Origin: Tritrichomonas musculus
Taxonomy: Eukaryota > Parabasalia > Tritrichomonadida > Tritrichomonadidae
Direction: 5' to 3'
DNA: 64,000 bases
Assembly (NCBI GenBank): GCA_039105265.1
Contig: JAPFFF010000002.1
Span: 8,370,001 to 8,434,000 of the forward strand
In this document: positions 50,439 to 61,241 of the stretch, in pieces
Numbering within the stretch: the stretch's first letter is position 1
Layout of the letters: the number at the start of each line of letters is the position of its first letter
Program-made: the position numbers and the translations under genes
The notes under the pieces: generated by a model
Database searches by the model: none
What the model was told of the DNA's origin: nothing
Seen by the model: the letters and a program-made list of their open reading frames with translations, nothing else

Positions 50439-50510
50439 TCCGACATCGTTCAGCGGTTAGGATACGTGGTTTTCATCCACGGGATCGGGGTTCGACTCCC
50501 CGTGTCGGAA
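50439..50510 (+). tRNA. tRNA-Glu (anticodon UUC)
   Basis: A 72-nt cloverleaf: acceptor TCCGACA paired with TGTCGGA; anticodon arm CGTGG-TTTTCAT-CCACG with anticodon TTC; T arm CGGGG-TTCGACT-CCCCG; discriminator A. The internal A and B boxes (GGTTCGACTCC) are intact. No intron and no encoded CCA. It decodes GAA and GAG. Confidence 0.95.
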
Positions 50511-50516
50511 ACTTTA

Positions 50517-50521
50517 TTTTT
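50517..50521 (+). terminator. RNA polymerase III T-run
   Basis: TTTTT seven bases after the tRNA, the usual Pol III stop signal. Confidence 0.6.
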
Positions 50522-50835
50522 AACTTTTTTAAACAACTAAATTATTTACATTCACTGGGCTTGATATATTCTATCAATTTTATGATTTTATTCTTTAATT
50601 TCAATCTTCATCTGTTTCATTGAGCAGTTTTATTTTTTTTTCAATCATGAATAAATATGTTTTTTATTATATCTAGCTTTATGATTTTTTATCAGACTAA
50701 TATGAAGAAAATATTACAAGACAACTAATAGCATGGAATATTTGTTAAAATTGATGATAAAATATATAATCATGATTTTACCGAAATCGTTAAATATTAG
50801 TTTTTTTTTTTTTTATTACATCTATTATGAATAAT

Positions 50836-51077
50836 ATGAAAAAATATTATAAAACAGCTGATCAAAATAATCTTGACGCTCAATATCTCCTTGAGCTTAT
50901 TTATTTCATGGATGAATTTATTCCATAAAACATTAATAAAGCTATTCATTATTTGACACTTTCATCTAATCAAAATAATCTTGAGGCTCAATTATTTTTA
51001 GGATCTTTATATTATTAAGGTCTTTCGGTCAATAGAGATTGTAATCAACTTTAGCAAGCAAAAATATAAAAATGCTT
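50836..51077 (+). pseudogene. Sel1-repeat gene relic
   Basis: One frame reads MKKYYKTADQNNLDAQYLLEL … NINKAIHYLTLSSNQNNLEAQLFLGSLYY … GLSVNRDCNQL, i.e. two Sel1-like repeats of the type seen in the kinase at 9351. It is broken by TAA at three to four positions and lacks flanking repeats. Likely the decayed tail of a kinase-Sel1 gene. Confidence 0.6.
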
Positions 51078-51904
51078 TCAATTAAAAACAAATTCATTCA
51101 TATCAAAAATAAACAAGTATTAAATATTTTTTAAAAAATTTGTTCGATTATTCCATTTATTCTGAAGATTTTCATTGAAATTTGAAATGTTAACATTTTC
51201 TTCAAAATTGATTTTCTTCTTAATTTATGAGATGATATTTCAAATTTCGACAAAAAAGCAGTTTGATCTATCAATTAGTTTTTTCATATGCATTAATATG
51301 CTAATTGATATGCATTCATTTAATATTCATAATGGATCTCTGGTTTTATAGGCTAATTAAATTCAGTTTTCTTTTTATTATATTTTTTTGATGAAACAAT
51401 CTCAGAAATTAAAATATTTTTTGTTATTGCTATAAATAGTTAATAATTTTTAAAAATATTATAAAATATAATAATAATAAAAATTCTAATAAATGCCATT
51501 TATTAAAATTTTTTATAAAGATATTGGTATTTTAAAAGTTCAATAGAAAACCATACTAATTCAATATTTGAGAAAATAATGTTTTTGATTCGTTCAAATT
51601 TGTTTGGATATCACTGGCAAACTTCATTAAATTATCCATCAAAAGAAATAACCTAATTTGCTAGATTTTTTATGTTTGAATGCCTTTCATTTTTGAATAA
51701 ATCTATACAAAAATCCTCATTTTTTTCTTTATTTTTTTATCATTATACCAATTTTATAATTTATAAAATAATGTTTTATTATAATTATAACCATAATTTA
51801 ACTATAAATTTACTATATTTTTGATAAATTATCATGTAATTACAGAGATATTTGTAATTTATTTTTCCATACAATTTTTTAATAAAAATAAAATAGTTTT
51901 CATA
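51078..51904. other. AT-rich intergenic, presumed 5' flank of the heparinase-like gene
   Basis: About 830 bases with no gene recognised. The heparinase-like frame is open back to a TTG at 51821, but that stretch has the flank's composition. No clear TCATTTTT initiator was found next to the chosen ATG. Confidence 0.5.
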
Positions 51905-54900
51905 ATGTTTTTTATTATAGTTTCATCAATCCTAATTTTCAAATCAAAAATTATTCATGAAACCGATACCGAAATCCTTGAACAACTCTTTAAAAGATCA
52001 AAAGTTGAGCATCCATCTGCTACAATTAATAAACAAGATTTGCAAAGAGCAAAAGAGAATATTGAAAAGCACCCATGGGCTAAAACAGTCCAAAGACGTA
52101 TAAAATCAGCAGCTGATAAAACTATTACAATGTATTCTGAAGATTCTTTTTTAGAAAATATGATTTCACGAACTTCGCCAGTAGCTCAAACATTTTGCCC
52201 TCATTGCGCAAGTAATGGAAATGATTTTATTCCAACAGGTCATTGGTCATGGACAATTGATGATCCTGATCATATCAAATGTTTAACATGCGGTACAATT
52301 TATCCAAATGAAGCCTATCCGGAAACCTTGCAATACAGAAGCCAATGGGATCCAGAACAAGTTATTACATATGTAAACAATGGTCCCAAAAAATGTTTTG
52401 ATTATTATCGATGTTATTCTTCAGTAAACGGTCTCATTCGAAACTATAAACTTGACTACACAATCAAGCGTCTAACTACATTATCACAAGCATATGCACT
52501 TTCTAACGATATCAAGTATGCAGAAGCAACAAAACGAATTTTACTCAAATTGGCCGATAGATTCCCAAAGTACCTTGTTTACTGCGGCCACTCAATTAGT
52601 CAATATGCAGACTGTGATCCGCATTATGCAGTGCAACACATTCCGAATCTTCCAGTAATTGACGGGAAAAAGTGTCCAATCATCGTTGCCGATCCTGAAT
52701 ATCAACCAGACACATTTTTCGATGATTATGGCCAAACAGGCCGAGCAGGAACAACTGGATCTGATGGAGAATACGTTGAAATAATGGCGTTGGCTTATGA
52801 TCTCGTTGCCGATGCGAAGAGGGATGAAGATGGAACTCCTCTTTTTTCAGAAGAAGAGAAAAAGCATGTTGAAGAAGACTTGCTAATTGAATCGTGTCTT
52901 CTTGGCTTTTTTGATAAGAAAATCAACAACAAATCAACATTGAATGTCAAAGGATGTGCAATTGTAGGTCTTGTTGTTGGCAATGCAATACTTGTGAGAT
53001 TTGGATTGGATGGTTTTAATCGGTGTTTTGATGAATACTTTTTGAAAGATGGAAGCACATCACAATCAGTTACGTATGGATTGAAAACATTGATGGGATT
53101 TGGTGGATTTAATCTTGCCTTTAGAAATTATTCTGATCCTTCTTATTACACTCCAGGTCCTGATGAAATCCAATACAAAAATTTTAACATTAACAGAGAT
53201 ACCGAATATGAATCTCTTTGGCATTCTCTTGTCTGGTCTCTTTACTATGATACAACATATCCAATCATCGGCGATCAAACGCATGGACGAGACTTTCCTT
53301 CTGAATACTACGAATTTCTTACAAATGAATACAAGCACAAGTACATTCAAGAATTCATAGGAAGTCTTCAAAACAAAGAAAGAATTCCACAGAACAATGC
53401 AATCTTTTTGAGAGACATTGATTACGTCCCTTTCAACGGTTCTTTTGTTCTTTCTGACATGATTTATCCGTATTTAATGCAAGGGTTCATTCGAAGTGGC
53501 GAATTTGGTGAAGAAAGTTTGCTTTTTCTGGATGCAAGTTTAGCTGATGGAGGACATCATCATTATGACTCAATGAACATCATTTACACTAAATATGGAA
53601 AGGAGTTGCTGCTTGATCTTGGATATTTACTAGATCATCCTAATAAATCAAAGACAATGGAAACTTCTGTTCATAATTTGGTGCTAATTGATGGCCTTGA
53701 TCAGAAGAAAGTTCAAAGAGGTGGCGAATTTCATATATTTGAAACGACTTTAAATGATACAAAAGTTATGCAAGCTTCTTCTCTTCCTTATGAAAACATT
53801 GATGTTTACCATCGAACACTCGTCCAGATAGAACATGAAAGAGGCAAAAATTATGTTGTTGACATTTTTAGATCAAATGGAGGTTCAGAAAGAAGAGAGC
53901 TTGTTTTTCACGGGCCGAATCATGACTACAAATTTAACAAACCATTGTCATTTGATACGCCACGTGTAGTTATTCCAATTAACGGTTATGTTCAATTCTT
54001 AGTTCGATCCCAAGAATCATATGAAATTTCTGATATAAGCATGTACGAAGTCAAGGAAGATGGAACAAAAGGAGAGGAATTGTTAGTCGAAATTGATGAG
54101 AAATTATTGGCTACAAATATATCACGATACAATTGCACTAGTGAGTCTTTCTTTTGCGGAAGAATGAACAAAGGTTCACCATTGAAATATTCAATTGTTG
54201 ATGGACCAGAGAAAGATAAAAAAGCTATAAAAGTTCATTGTGATTCAACTACAACAAAATGTAATGGTTACCTTCTCATTGGACATGAAAATAATCTCCT
54301 TCATCTCAAAGACAATTCACGTTACATGCTGCAGTTCCAAACAAAGGGAGAAACTTTTTCACCTGCAATTAGATTGGTCATGATTGAAAAGAACCAGACA
54401 AGAATTAAAGAAAATTCTCTGTGGGAAATAAACCCAGATAAATGGAGCTTGTTCAAGGGATATTTCGACGTTGGAGCTCCATTTTCAGATTCTCTTGGAA
54501 CTAAAACAAGCGATCATGTCACAATCACGTGGAAAATCGATGAAGGAATGGATTTTTCAACTTTCATTCCAGCTAGAAAAGATCAAAAAATCTTCTTCAA
54601 AAATGGATGGGGACAAAGATACAGAGATAATCGAGATTTTGGTGCAACTCTCCCCTACTTTTTCATTGACCGCGACCTGGAAGAGAAAGTGTCAACATGG
54701 GTGATGGTTTACGAAGGATTCAACAAATCACAGGGAATTGTAAATGGTGTCGAAATAACGAATGACGACAATGGAAATGTTGTTGTTAAAATTGACACAA
54801 AAGACGGTTATGATTATGTTTCAAGCAGCTTTGTTGATGGCTACACAGTTGAAGGATTTGGTCTTAAATCTGACGGAAAAGTGGCAGTAATTAACCAAGG

Positions 54901-55522
54901 AAAACCGAGACTTTATGATGGAAAAACTCTTGAATTCAACGACAAGAAAGTCAAAGTTGATAACATTAAATGTTCAGGAAATGTGATTGGATATGGAAAC
55001 TCAGAAAACAAAGAACTTTCTTGGTTTGACATTGAAGGAGAAATTGACATTAATTTGTTAAGAAAAGGACAAGTCTTTTTCGTCACTGGCGAAGATGGCT
55101 TTAGCAGAGGATATCCAATTCAAAATGTATCAGATTCGAGTAGAATTTATGTCAAATCTGATTCGAGAGGTTTCAAAGCTTACTCGGCACAAAGGTGGCG
55201 AATGACAAACCTTTTTACAGAGTTTGAAGGTGATGATTCAAGTAGCGAGGAAGTAAAGACAAATAATTCAGAAAATAAAGAAGAATTGTCCAGTTCAAAT
55301 AATAATGCCGATGTAGGAATTGATAGTGAAACTAATTCAAATTCAAATGCTGCAGGAGAAAATGAATCAGATCTGGATAATGATAAAAAAAAGTTGTCTA
55401 AAGGAGCAATAGCGGCGATTGTGGTTGTTATCATTGTTGTTGTTGCTGCTGCTATTGTGATTGGTGTTATTCTATATATCAGAAAAAATAAAACGAAAGA
55501 ATCAAGCGCAGCTGAAATTTAA
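51905..55522 (+). CDS. Heparinase II/III-like type I membrane protein
   Basis: A 1205-residue protein starting at ATG 51905 with a signal-peptide-like N-terminus (MFFIIVSSILIFKSKII). Next comes a CPHC … CLTC zinc-ribbon-like pair (about residues 97-138), a helical part typical of the alpha-toroid of polysaccharide lyases (RLTTLSQAYALSNDIKYAEATKRIL), then the heparinase II/III motif HHHYDSMNIIYTKYGKELLLDLGY (about 550-574), where the His/Tyr residues are the expected catalytic and metal-site residues. Beta-rich C-terminal domains follow, then a Ser/Asn/Glu-rich stalk and one membrane helix (about 1168-1192) with a short cytosolic tail (RKNKTKESS). It would cut uronic-acid polysaccharides such as heparan-type glycans or mucus components at the cell surface (inference). 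Such lyases are mainly bacterial, so ancient lateral transfer is possible. Confidence 0.8.
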   Translation: MFFIIVSSILIFKSKIIHETDTEILEQLFKRSKVEHPSATINKQDLQRAKENIEKHPWAKTVQRRIKSAADKTITMYSEDSFLENMISRTSPVAQTFCPHCASNGNDFIPTGHWSWTIDDPDHIKCLTCGTIYPNEAYPETLQYRSQWDPEQVITYVNNGPKKCFDYYRCYSSVNGLIRNYKLDYTIKRLTTLSQAYALSNDIKYAEATKRILLKLADRFPKYLVYCGHSISQYADCDPHYAVQHIPNLPVIDGKKCPIIVADPEYQPDTFFDDYGQTGRAGTTGSDGEYVEIMALAYDLVADAKRDEDGTPLFSEEEKKHVEEDLLIESCLLGFFDKKINNKSTLNVKGCAIVGLVVGNAILVRFGLDGFNRCFDEYFLKDGSTSQSVTYGLKTLMGFGGFNLAFRNYSDPSYYTPGPDEIQYKNFNINRDTEYESLWHSLVWSLYYDTTYPIIGDQTHGRDFPSEYYEFLTNEYKHKYIQEFIGSLQNKERIPQNNAIFLRDIDYVPFNGSFVLSDMIYPYLMQGFIRSGEFGEESLLFLDASLADGGHHHYDSMNIIYTKYGKELLLDLGYLLDHPNKSKTMETSVHNLVLIDGLDQKKVQRGGEFHIFETTLNDTKVMQASSLPYENIDVYHRTLVQIEHERGKNYVVDIFRSNGGSERRELVFHGPNHDYKFNKPLSFDTPRVVIPINGYVQFLVRSQESYEISDISMYEVKEDGTKGEELLVEIDEKLLATNISRYNCTSESFFCGRMNKGSPLKYSIVDGPEKDKKAIKVHCDSTTTKCNGYLLIGHENNLLHLKDNSRYMLQFQTKGETFSPAIRLVMIEKNQTRIKENSLWEINPDKWSLFKGYFDVGAPFSDSLGTKTSDHVTITWKIDEGMDFSTFIPARKDQKIFFKNGWGQRYRDNRDFGATLPYFFIDRDLEEKVSTWVMVYEGFNKSQGIVNGVEITNDDNGNVVVKIDTKDGYDYVSSSFVDGYTVEGFGLKSDGKVAVINQGKPRLYDGKTLEFNDKKVKVDNIKCSGNVIGYGNSENKELSWFDIEGEIDINLLRKGQVFFVTGEDGFSRGYPIQNVSDSSRIYVKSDSRGFKAYSAQRWRMTNLFTEFEGDDSSSEEVKTNNSENKEELSSSNNNADVGIDSETNSNSNAAGENESDLDNDKKKLSKGAIAAIVVVIIVVVAAAIVIGVILYIRKNKTKESSAAEI

Positions 55523-56655
55523 CATTATTTTTTTAAATTGGTGACATGCTAAAAATGCATCAACAATAACAAGAATATATCTATAAAAATTTTTTTATTA
55601 AATTTCGAATGAAAATACATGCTGATTTTACTATTGTTTTCAATTTGAATTGAATGCTGTATTTTTCAATTAAGGTTTTGAGAAACCGCTCAAAAATTCT
55701 GAAATTTGAATCCCCCTTTCAAATTAAACTCAATTATTTGAGAGGGGAATGTAAATGCCTTCTAAAACGTTCCAGTAAATAATTAGGATAATATCATTAT
55801 TACCATTATATTATTCACTCCAAAGTGGAAATGATATATCATATCTTTTTGAGTGAAAAAAAAGAAATATGGCTATTATTAAGATTATTATATTAATTTT
55901 CACTAACCTATATTTTTCTAATCAACCTCAAAATAATGATATATTAACACCATTTTTATTCTTTTTACATATTTGCTTCAAATTTTTAGCTTTTATTATA
56001 ATTATTTAATTCTTTAATTTATTCCAAGTTTGATATTTTATGTAAAAAACAGTTTTATTACTATATAATGAGTACACATATATGATATAGGCGAGTTAAA
56101 AATCTTATTATACATTAAATTATAGTAAAAATAAGAAATGCTTCTTATTTTGTCGATTACTTCTATTAAAAAAGAGATTTTTAAATTTTAGCACAGATTT
56201 ATCAACTCATATGTTTTGTCGAAATATAATAGCTATAAAATAAATATTAATATTTAATTCAGATAAGAATTAACTTTTGCATAATTTGTTCAATTGATAT
56301 GATTTTCCATAATATTTTCAAATTATTTATAATATTATATTACTAATATTAATAATTTATTTTTAAATGTAATAAGCTAGTACAAATTAAAATATTCAAT
56401 AATATATAAAATTGATTTTGTATATTTTACAAATTATATTTTCAATTAAAAATCGGTTATTAAAAACCCTATTTTCAATCTTAATTCCTTTTTTCATTCA
56501 GAAATATTGAAGTAAGTTTATCATTTGAATTACGAATCTGAATATTTGAATGTAAGAAAGGGAACCAATTTGAATTGATTTAAAGGAACAAATTTGAATA
56601 ACAACTTCCTTATTTTAATTCAATTTTTTATTGTTTTTTTTTTCCATATTTTATT
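55523..56655. other. AT-rich intergenic with hairpin and presumed promoter of the next gene
   Basis: About 1.1 kb. Near 55708-55750 an inverted pair (TCCCCCTTTCAAA with TTTGAGAGGGGA) lies 190 bases after the stop. Bases about 56496-56597 resemble 60796-60893 (CATTTGAATT … TTTGAATTGATTTAA … GGAA), a block shared with the region beyond the next gene. No coding signal. Confidence 0.5.
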
Positions 56656-59600
56656 ATGATAGTCTTTCTTTGTTTTACTTTCTTTATAAATGCAACAATA
56701 CCAAATGAATACAAAAATCTTGTAAAAAAAGCCATAACCAACTCAAAAACAAAAGTTCGGCATGAAGAAAGAGTAAATACTGCATTCCCAGGCGATTATT
56801 CATTTCCAAATGTAGAATTTAAACTTCGACAAACAGTCAGTTCACCAAATACCAATGATATTAAAGGTTATGCTATCGAAAACCTAACTGTTGCCATTGT
56901 GAAGAGAAAAGCATTTAACCTTAACGAAAATTTTGTTTTTGTTGATCCACTTGAACAAAAGTTATACAACATGTCAGTTCTTGTTGCATCAGATGAAAAA
57001 GTCAACATTTATCATACAAAAGATATAACCATATTTGATATAATGACGAATTTTAAATATAATGGCAAATCAAACAAAGCAATATCACCAAAATTCAATT
57101 TAAATTGGAACGAATCAAAAAATGGTCCTAAAGTTCGAAAAATTCCTCAAATTGAAGGATTTCAATATGGAATTGGTGCATATGGTAATATTTTAATAGA
57201 TACTAGCTTTCGATTTTCATCAATAACTGATATTTCGCTTAGTGCTTTATTAATGGTTAACATTAAATCTGCTGCAGAAATAGGATTTAAAGATGGTGAT
57301 TCACAAAGCTCTGAAGAATTTGAACTATTTAAATTACCATCAATTCCTATTAAAGGCCTTGGTGTTTCTTTTAAATTTGTAGGTATTGAATTTGTTATTC
57401 AACCATTTATTAAATGCGATGCAATAATGAACGATTTAAGCATTAAAGTTCCAGATAAGGTCAATTACTTCAAAGGATATGAACTAATTGGCAAAAAAAG
57501 AATTGAAATAACACCTTTTTCTATTGTTGATTCTAAATGGGATATTAAAATCTACAATTTACCTGAAGAAAATTCATTAGATGAAGTAATTGAACAAATA
57601 AAACAAGCTTCATTTCACATTGTACCTGCAATAAGACTATATTTATCAATTGAAATTAAAGTAGGAGGAATTGAAACAGGCTTTGATGTAGGTCTTAAAG
57701 TACCTTTTGCTTTTGACTTTACTTTTGATAGAGATAAGTGCTTGTTCCCTTATCTTTATGGAAGTATCAACATTGATCTAAAAGCATTTTATAACTTTGC
57801 TGGAATTGAAGTTACATATAGAGATGCAACCAAAGGATTCAAAAAGAAAACCAAATCTCTTATTGGTTCATCATCTAATGAAATTGGTTTCTTTAATATC
57901 AATACTGGAAAGTTTTGTATTGGCGAATCTAATAAAGTTGTTGAAGGAAGTTCTTTTGTTTTGCAACAAGGAAATGATCGTTCATATTTCATTAAAAATG
58001 AATTATTCCATTGTTGTTCGGACCTTGTTCAGCCCGTTCTAGAAGTAAGAGATGATTTACAAAATTTAATAGCAATAAGAAAGTTTCCTTTTAGAGCTTA
58101 TTGGCATACAAATGCTGGATCACATATGATTGTAACAACTTCTCAGCTTCCTACTCTTGTCTGGTACTTTAACAAATATGTAACCAAACAAGTTAAAAAA
58201 TATAAACAAATTCTTTTTTGGAAAACAGAATACATATATACTGTTACTGAATTGATGAAATCTTCAGAGTATAAATTCAAGATTAGTGGAGATTTCAAAG
58301 ATGATGGAATTGAGGTTAAATCAATAATGGAATTACCATCTTATATATATACGATGTTAGGAATCAGTAAAATTTGGAATCTTCGTAATGTTTCAATTAA
58401 TAAAGTTTTCCAAATGGAAAATAATTCAATGTTCGTTTCATATGTACCATATAATAGAATTGCTAAATATGCCCTCATTTCATTAATGAAGGATGGTAAT
58501 ACGCAAATTGATAATACTGCTACATTTTATTCAGATACGATGCTATCTGATACATTTTCAACAAAAGGTGCATTTTATACTTCACTAGATCATTTTGAAA
58601 TTGATTTTGATAAATTTGTGATGCTAAATCCAATGGACATAAATATTAATATTTCCTTGAAGTTTAACAACAATGGAAAAGATGAAACATATGAATTAGG
58701 TATAGTTTCTGCTGAATTGCTTGAAAAAAAAACTTATACCGCAGATGAAGCAAGAGTTTATGATCAAAACTTTAAATTTCATGTTGAAAGAAGTAATAAT
58801 CCAAAATTGACAATGAAATGCAGAACTACAATATTTGGAGAAAAAGGATCAAATGAAAAAACATTATTATATGAATTTAATTATGATGACTTTAGCAAGA
58901 ATTTTTACTTAGTTTTAAATGATGATTCTGAAGTTTATTTTAAATTTAAGAGGATTCAGCCATTTGTTAGTATTAGGTCAGAATTAAATTCTAATGATGA
59001 AAATATAATTGCACCTGTTTTCATGCATAATATTGATAATGACATTTCAATAGTAGATGGCCAATTTGAAATTGAAACTGAGCCAAATCAGTTTTATTTC
59101 ATTCTTGAATTCACAAGCTCAACAATTTCTTTAAATAAGAATTACATAATAATTAAATGTGACGGAATTACTCCACTTGTTAAAAACGTTATTCGAATAA
59201 CAAATGATGTCTTTTGTATCCCTTGTGATAATAATATAATGCAAATTCCATTTAGAAGAATTGACAATAGTTTTGGTAAATTGACTATTAATTATTTGGT
59301 TTCAGATTTAAATAATGTTAATAATATTAATATGGATCCATATGGAGAAGATGTTGAATTTACTTTTAAATATCAGATTAAATCTTTTGTGGTGCCAAAG
59401 AATTATCGTTTAAATTATATTAAAAATGATCGTAATGATGATTATTCAATGGACAGTTATTTATTTAATACAAAAGATTTTGAAATTGATGAAGAAACAG
59501 TATTTTGTGTAGTTTGGAGTAAAACTGATGAACCACTTAATTTAACAATGTTCTTAGAAAATGCTTACATTGAAGATGGTCAATACATGATTTCATATGA

Positions 59601-60540
59601 TGTTTCATATATTAAAGATATTTTAAAACGTTCAACAAAAACGAAATTCAATATTTATGTTTCAACAAATTCTAGTTCTTTTAAAGCGATTCGTTGCAGA
59701 GATAAAATTTCTGATATAAATTCAGATGGATTTGCTATCTTTACATTTGATATTTCTGAAAATGATACAATTGATTTTTATGCTGTTTGTTCAAGTAAAG
59801 AAGGTAAAATGTGTGAAATTACTGAAATTTCATATGATGGTGAATATCAACTACTTCATTTTCCAAGTAGAGATGGATTAAATATAACTGGAAGAGGAAT
59901 GAAGAATGCAATTATTCATGCACCTGAAAATTCAACTTATTCTTATTATAAAACTTTCGATGGCTCTGTCAATGTCGTTCGATCATATTCAAATGATACC
60001 AAAATTATTGTTGTTGTTTATGATATTTACAAAGGTCGGAAATCAAAAGGACTCTCTAAAAGTATTAAATCAAATGTGACTGAGGGCTCATACAGACAAT
60101 TTTGCATCAATGATGAAGAAAGAAATCAACTTCCTTTTTCAATGAAATACATAAATGAAAACATTGATGATTTTATGAAATCAATTGGTGCAAAAGACGA
60201 TTTTGATATTACTCAATATGATTTTACTGAAGATGGCTGCATTATTGTGGATCATGATGCCATAAATGGAAATGTTTTCAACAAGTTGCCAAATAATATC
60301 ATTGATTTGGCTGTTGCTGATAACCAAATTACATATGATACTAGAGGTGTATCTTTTAATCCTTCTGGTAAAAAAGGTAAAATAGCAGTGATTGTCATTG
60401 GTTCAGTTCTAGCTGCTGTTGTAGTTTTGATTGCAATTTTCATAGTAATTGACATCAGAAAGAAAAAGAATAGAGAAAATAGCGAGATGGAAAATACCAA
60501 TAAAGAGCGACCAGAAATGACTGGTAATGAAGATATTTAA
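56656..60540 (+). CDS. Large unrecognised type I membrane surface protein (1294 aa)
   Basis: Starts with a signal-peptide-like MIVFLCFTFFINATI, ends with one transmembrane helix (about residues 1241-1266, IAVIVIGSVLAAVVVLIAIFIVI) and a basic then acidic cytosolic tail (DIRKKKNRENSEME). The extracellular part is long, Asn/Lys/Ile-rich and largely predicted beta, with few cysteines and no catalytic motif. The layout matches the previous gene (signal peptide, large ectodomain, single helix, short tail), and both are on the same strand about 1.1 kb apart. I do not recognise a domain. Inference: lineage-specific surface protein, perhaps an adhesion or lytic factor. The stop is TAAAT, so the TAAA poly(A) signal of trichomonads may overlap it. 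Confidence 0.8.
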   Translation: MIVFLCFTFFINATIPNEYKNLVKKAITNSKTKVRHEERVNTAFPGDYSFPNVEFKLRQTVSSPNTNDIKGYAIENLTVAIVKRKAFNLNENFVFVDPLEQKLYNMSVLVASDEKVNIYHTKDITIFDIMTNFKYNGKSNKAISPKFNLNWNESKNGPKVRKIPQIEGFQYGIGAYGNILIDTSFRFSSITDISLSALLMVNIKSAAEIGFKDGDSQSSEEFELFKLPSIPIKGLGVSFKFVGIEFVIQPFIKCDAIMNDLSIKVPDKVNYFKGYELIGKKRIEITPFSIVDSKWDIKIYNLPEENSLDEVIEQIKQASFHIVPAIRLYLSIEIKVGGIETGFDVGLKVPFAFDFTFDRDKCLFPYLYGSINIDLKAFYNFAGIEVTYRDATKGFKKKTKSLIGSSSNEIGFFNINTGKFCIGESNKVVEGSSFVLQQGNDRSYFIKNELFHCCSDLVQPVLEVRDDLQNLIAIRKFPFRAYWHTNAGSHMIVTTSQLPTLVWYFNKYVTKQVKKYKQILFWKTEYIYTVTELMKSSEYKFKISGDFKDDGIEVKSIMELPSYIYTMLGISKIWNLRNVSINKVFQMENNSMFVSYVPYNRIAKYALISLMKDGNTQIDNTATFYSDTMLSDTFSTKGAFYTSLDHFEIDFDKFVMLNPMDININISLKFNNNGKDETYELGIVSAELLEKKTYTADEARVYDQNFKFHVERSNNPKLTMKCRTTIFGEKGSNEKTLLYEFNYDDFSKNFYLVLNDDSEVYFKFKRIQPFVSIRSELNSNDENIIAPVFMHNIDNDISIVDGQFEIETEPNQFYFILEFTSSTISLNKNYIIIKCDGITPLVKNVIRITNDVFCIPCDNNIMQIPFRRIDNSFGKLTINYLVSDLNNVNNINMDPYGEDVEFTFKYQIKSFVVPKNYRLNYIKNDRNDDYSMDSYLFNTKDFEIDEETVFCVVWSKTDEPLNLTMFLENAYIEDGQYMISYDVSYIKDILKRSTKTKFNIYVSTNSSSFKAIRCRDKISDINSDGFAIFTFDISENDTIDFYAVCSSKEGKMCEITEISYDGEYQLLHFPSRDGLNITGRGMKNAIIHAPENSTYSYYKTFDGSVNVVRSYSNDTKIIVVVYDIYKGRKSKGLSKSIKSNVTEGSYRQFCINDEERNQLPFSMKYINENIDDFMKSIGAKDDFDITQYDFTEDGCIIVDHDAINGNVFNKLPNNIIDLAVADNQITYDTRGVSFNPSGKKGKIAVIVIGSVLAAVVVLIAIFIVIDIRKKKNRENSEMENTNKERPEMTGNEDI

Positions 60541-61228
60541 ATAAAATCAATTTTTATATATATATAAATATATATTTAAATTATGTAAATCATCAATGAA
60601 TCAAGAAAAGAGTTTAATTGTGTCTAAAAAATCTAATTTTGAGTCAAAAATCTATAAATTATTTGAACCATTTTATTTTGATTGCATTCATATGAAAATA
60701 TTTTCTTTTGAGTTCATGTCTAAAAATTTTTTTGATGATTTTCTTGATTCATTGATGATTTACATGCTATATTTTGCACTCTTCATTCCTTCCTTTTCAT
60801 TCAAAATAATAGAAGTAACTTTACCATTTGAATTGTGAAATGTTGTTTTCGATTTCAATATTTGAATTGATTTAAGGGAATCAATTTGAATTTTTTTGTT
60901 TAATTTTTATATACTCCCAGAGATTCCAAGAGAATTTATCTTCAATGTAATATTTCATATAGTTGATACTAATTGAACAATGAAATTATGAATAAATATT
61001 ATTTTCATATTTTGTATATAATATATATTGAATATAAATTAAAACATCATAAATACAAATTAAGATATGTTCATTTACAGTTAACTTTTAGTTCAATTTT
61101 TAAATGTCCGAGCAAATACCTTGTTAAATAGTCGGATATAAATTGAATGTAACAAACCATTTATTTTGAATTGATATTTGATCCCATCAAAATTTAGTGA
61201 AATCTTTTTTAAATGAAGCTTAATCATT
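60541..61228. other. Intergenic with a copy of the upstream flank
   Basis: Bases about 60796-60893 resemble the 5' flank of the 56656 gene at about 56496-56597. No gene copy follows it in this window, so it may be the promoter remnant of a lost paralogue. An 80-codon frame at 60596-60838 has low-complexity composition and is not supported as a gene. Confidence 0.5.
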
Positions 61229-61237
61229 TCATTTTTA
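61229..61237 (+). promoter_or_regulatory. Initiator-like element (Inr)
   Basis: TCATTTTTA, its A+1 eleven bases before the ATG at 61242; same word as before the genes at 7939, 12659 and 44219. Confidence 0.5.
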
Positions 61238-61241
61238 ATTG

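Noticed and set aside
50439-50510. tRNA pseudogene or SINE head
   Set aside because: All stems pair fully and the T-run follows, so it is a normal tRNA gene.
56656-60540. Similarity of the surface protein to lytic pore-forming toxins
   Set aside because: No motif supports it; only the membrane-anchored layout was seen.
60596-60838. 80-codon frame after the 1294-residue gene
   Set aside because: Phe/Ser/Ile-rich, overlaps the repeated flank block and has no initiator; treated as intergenic.
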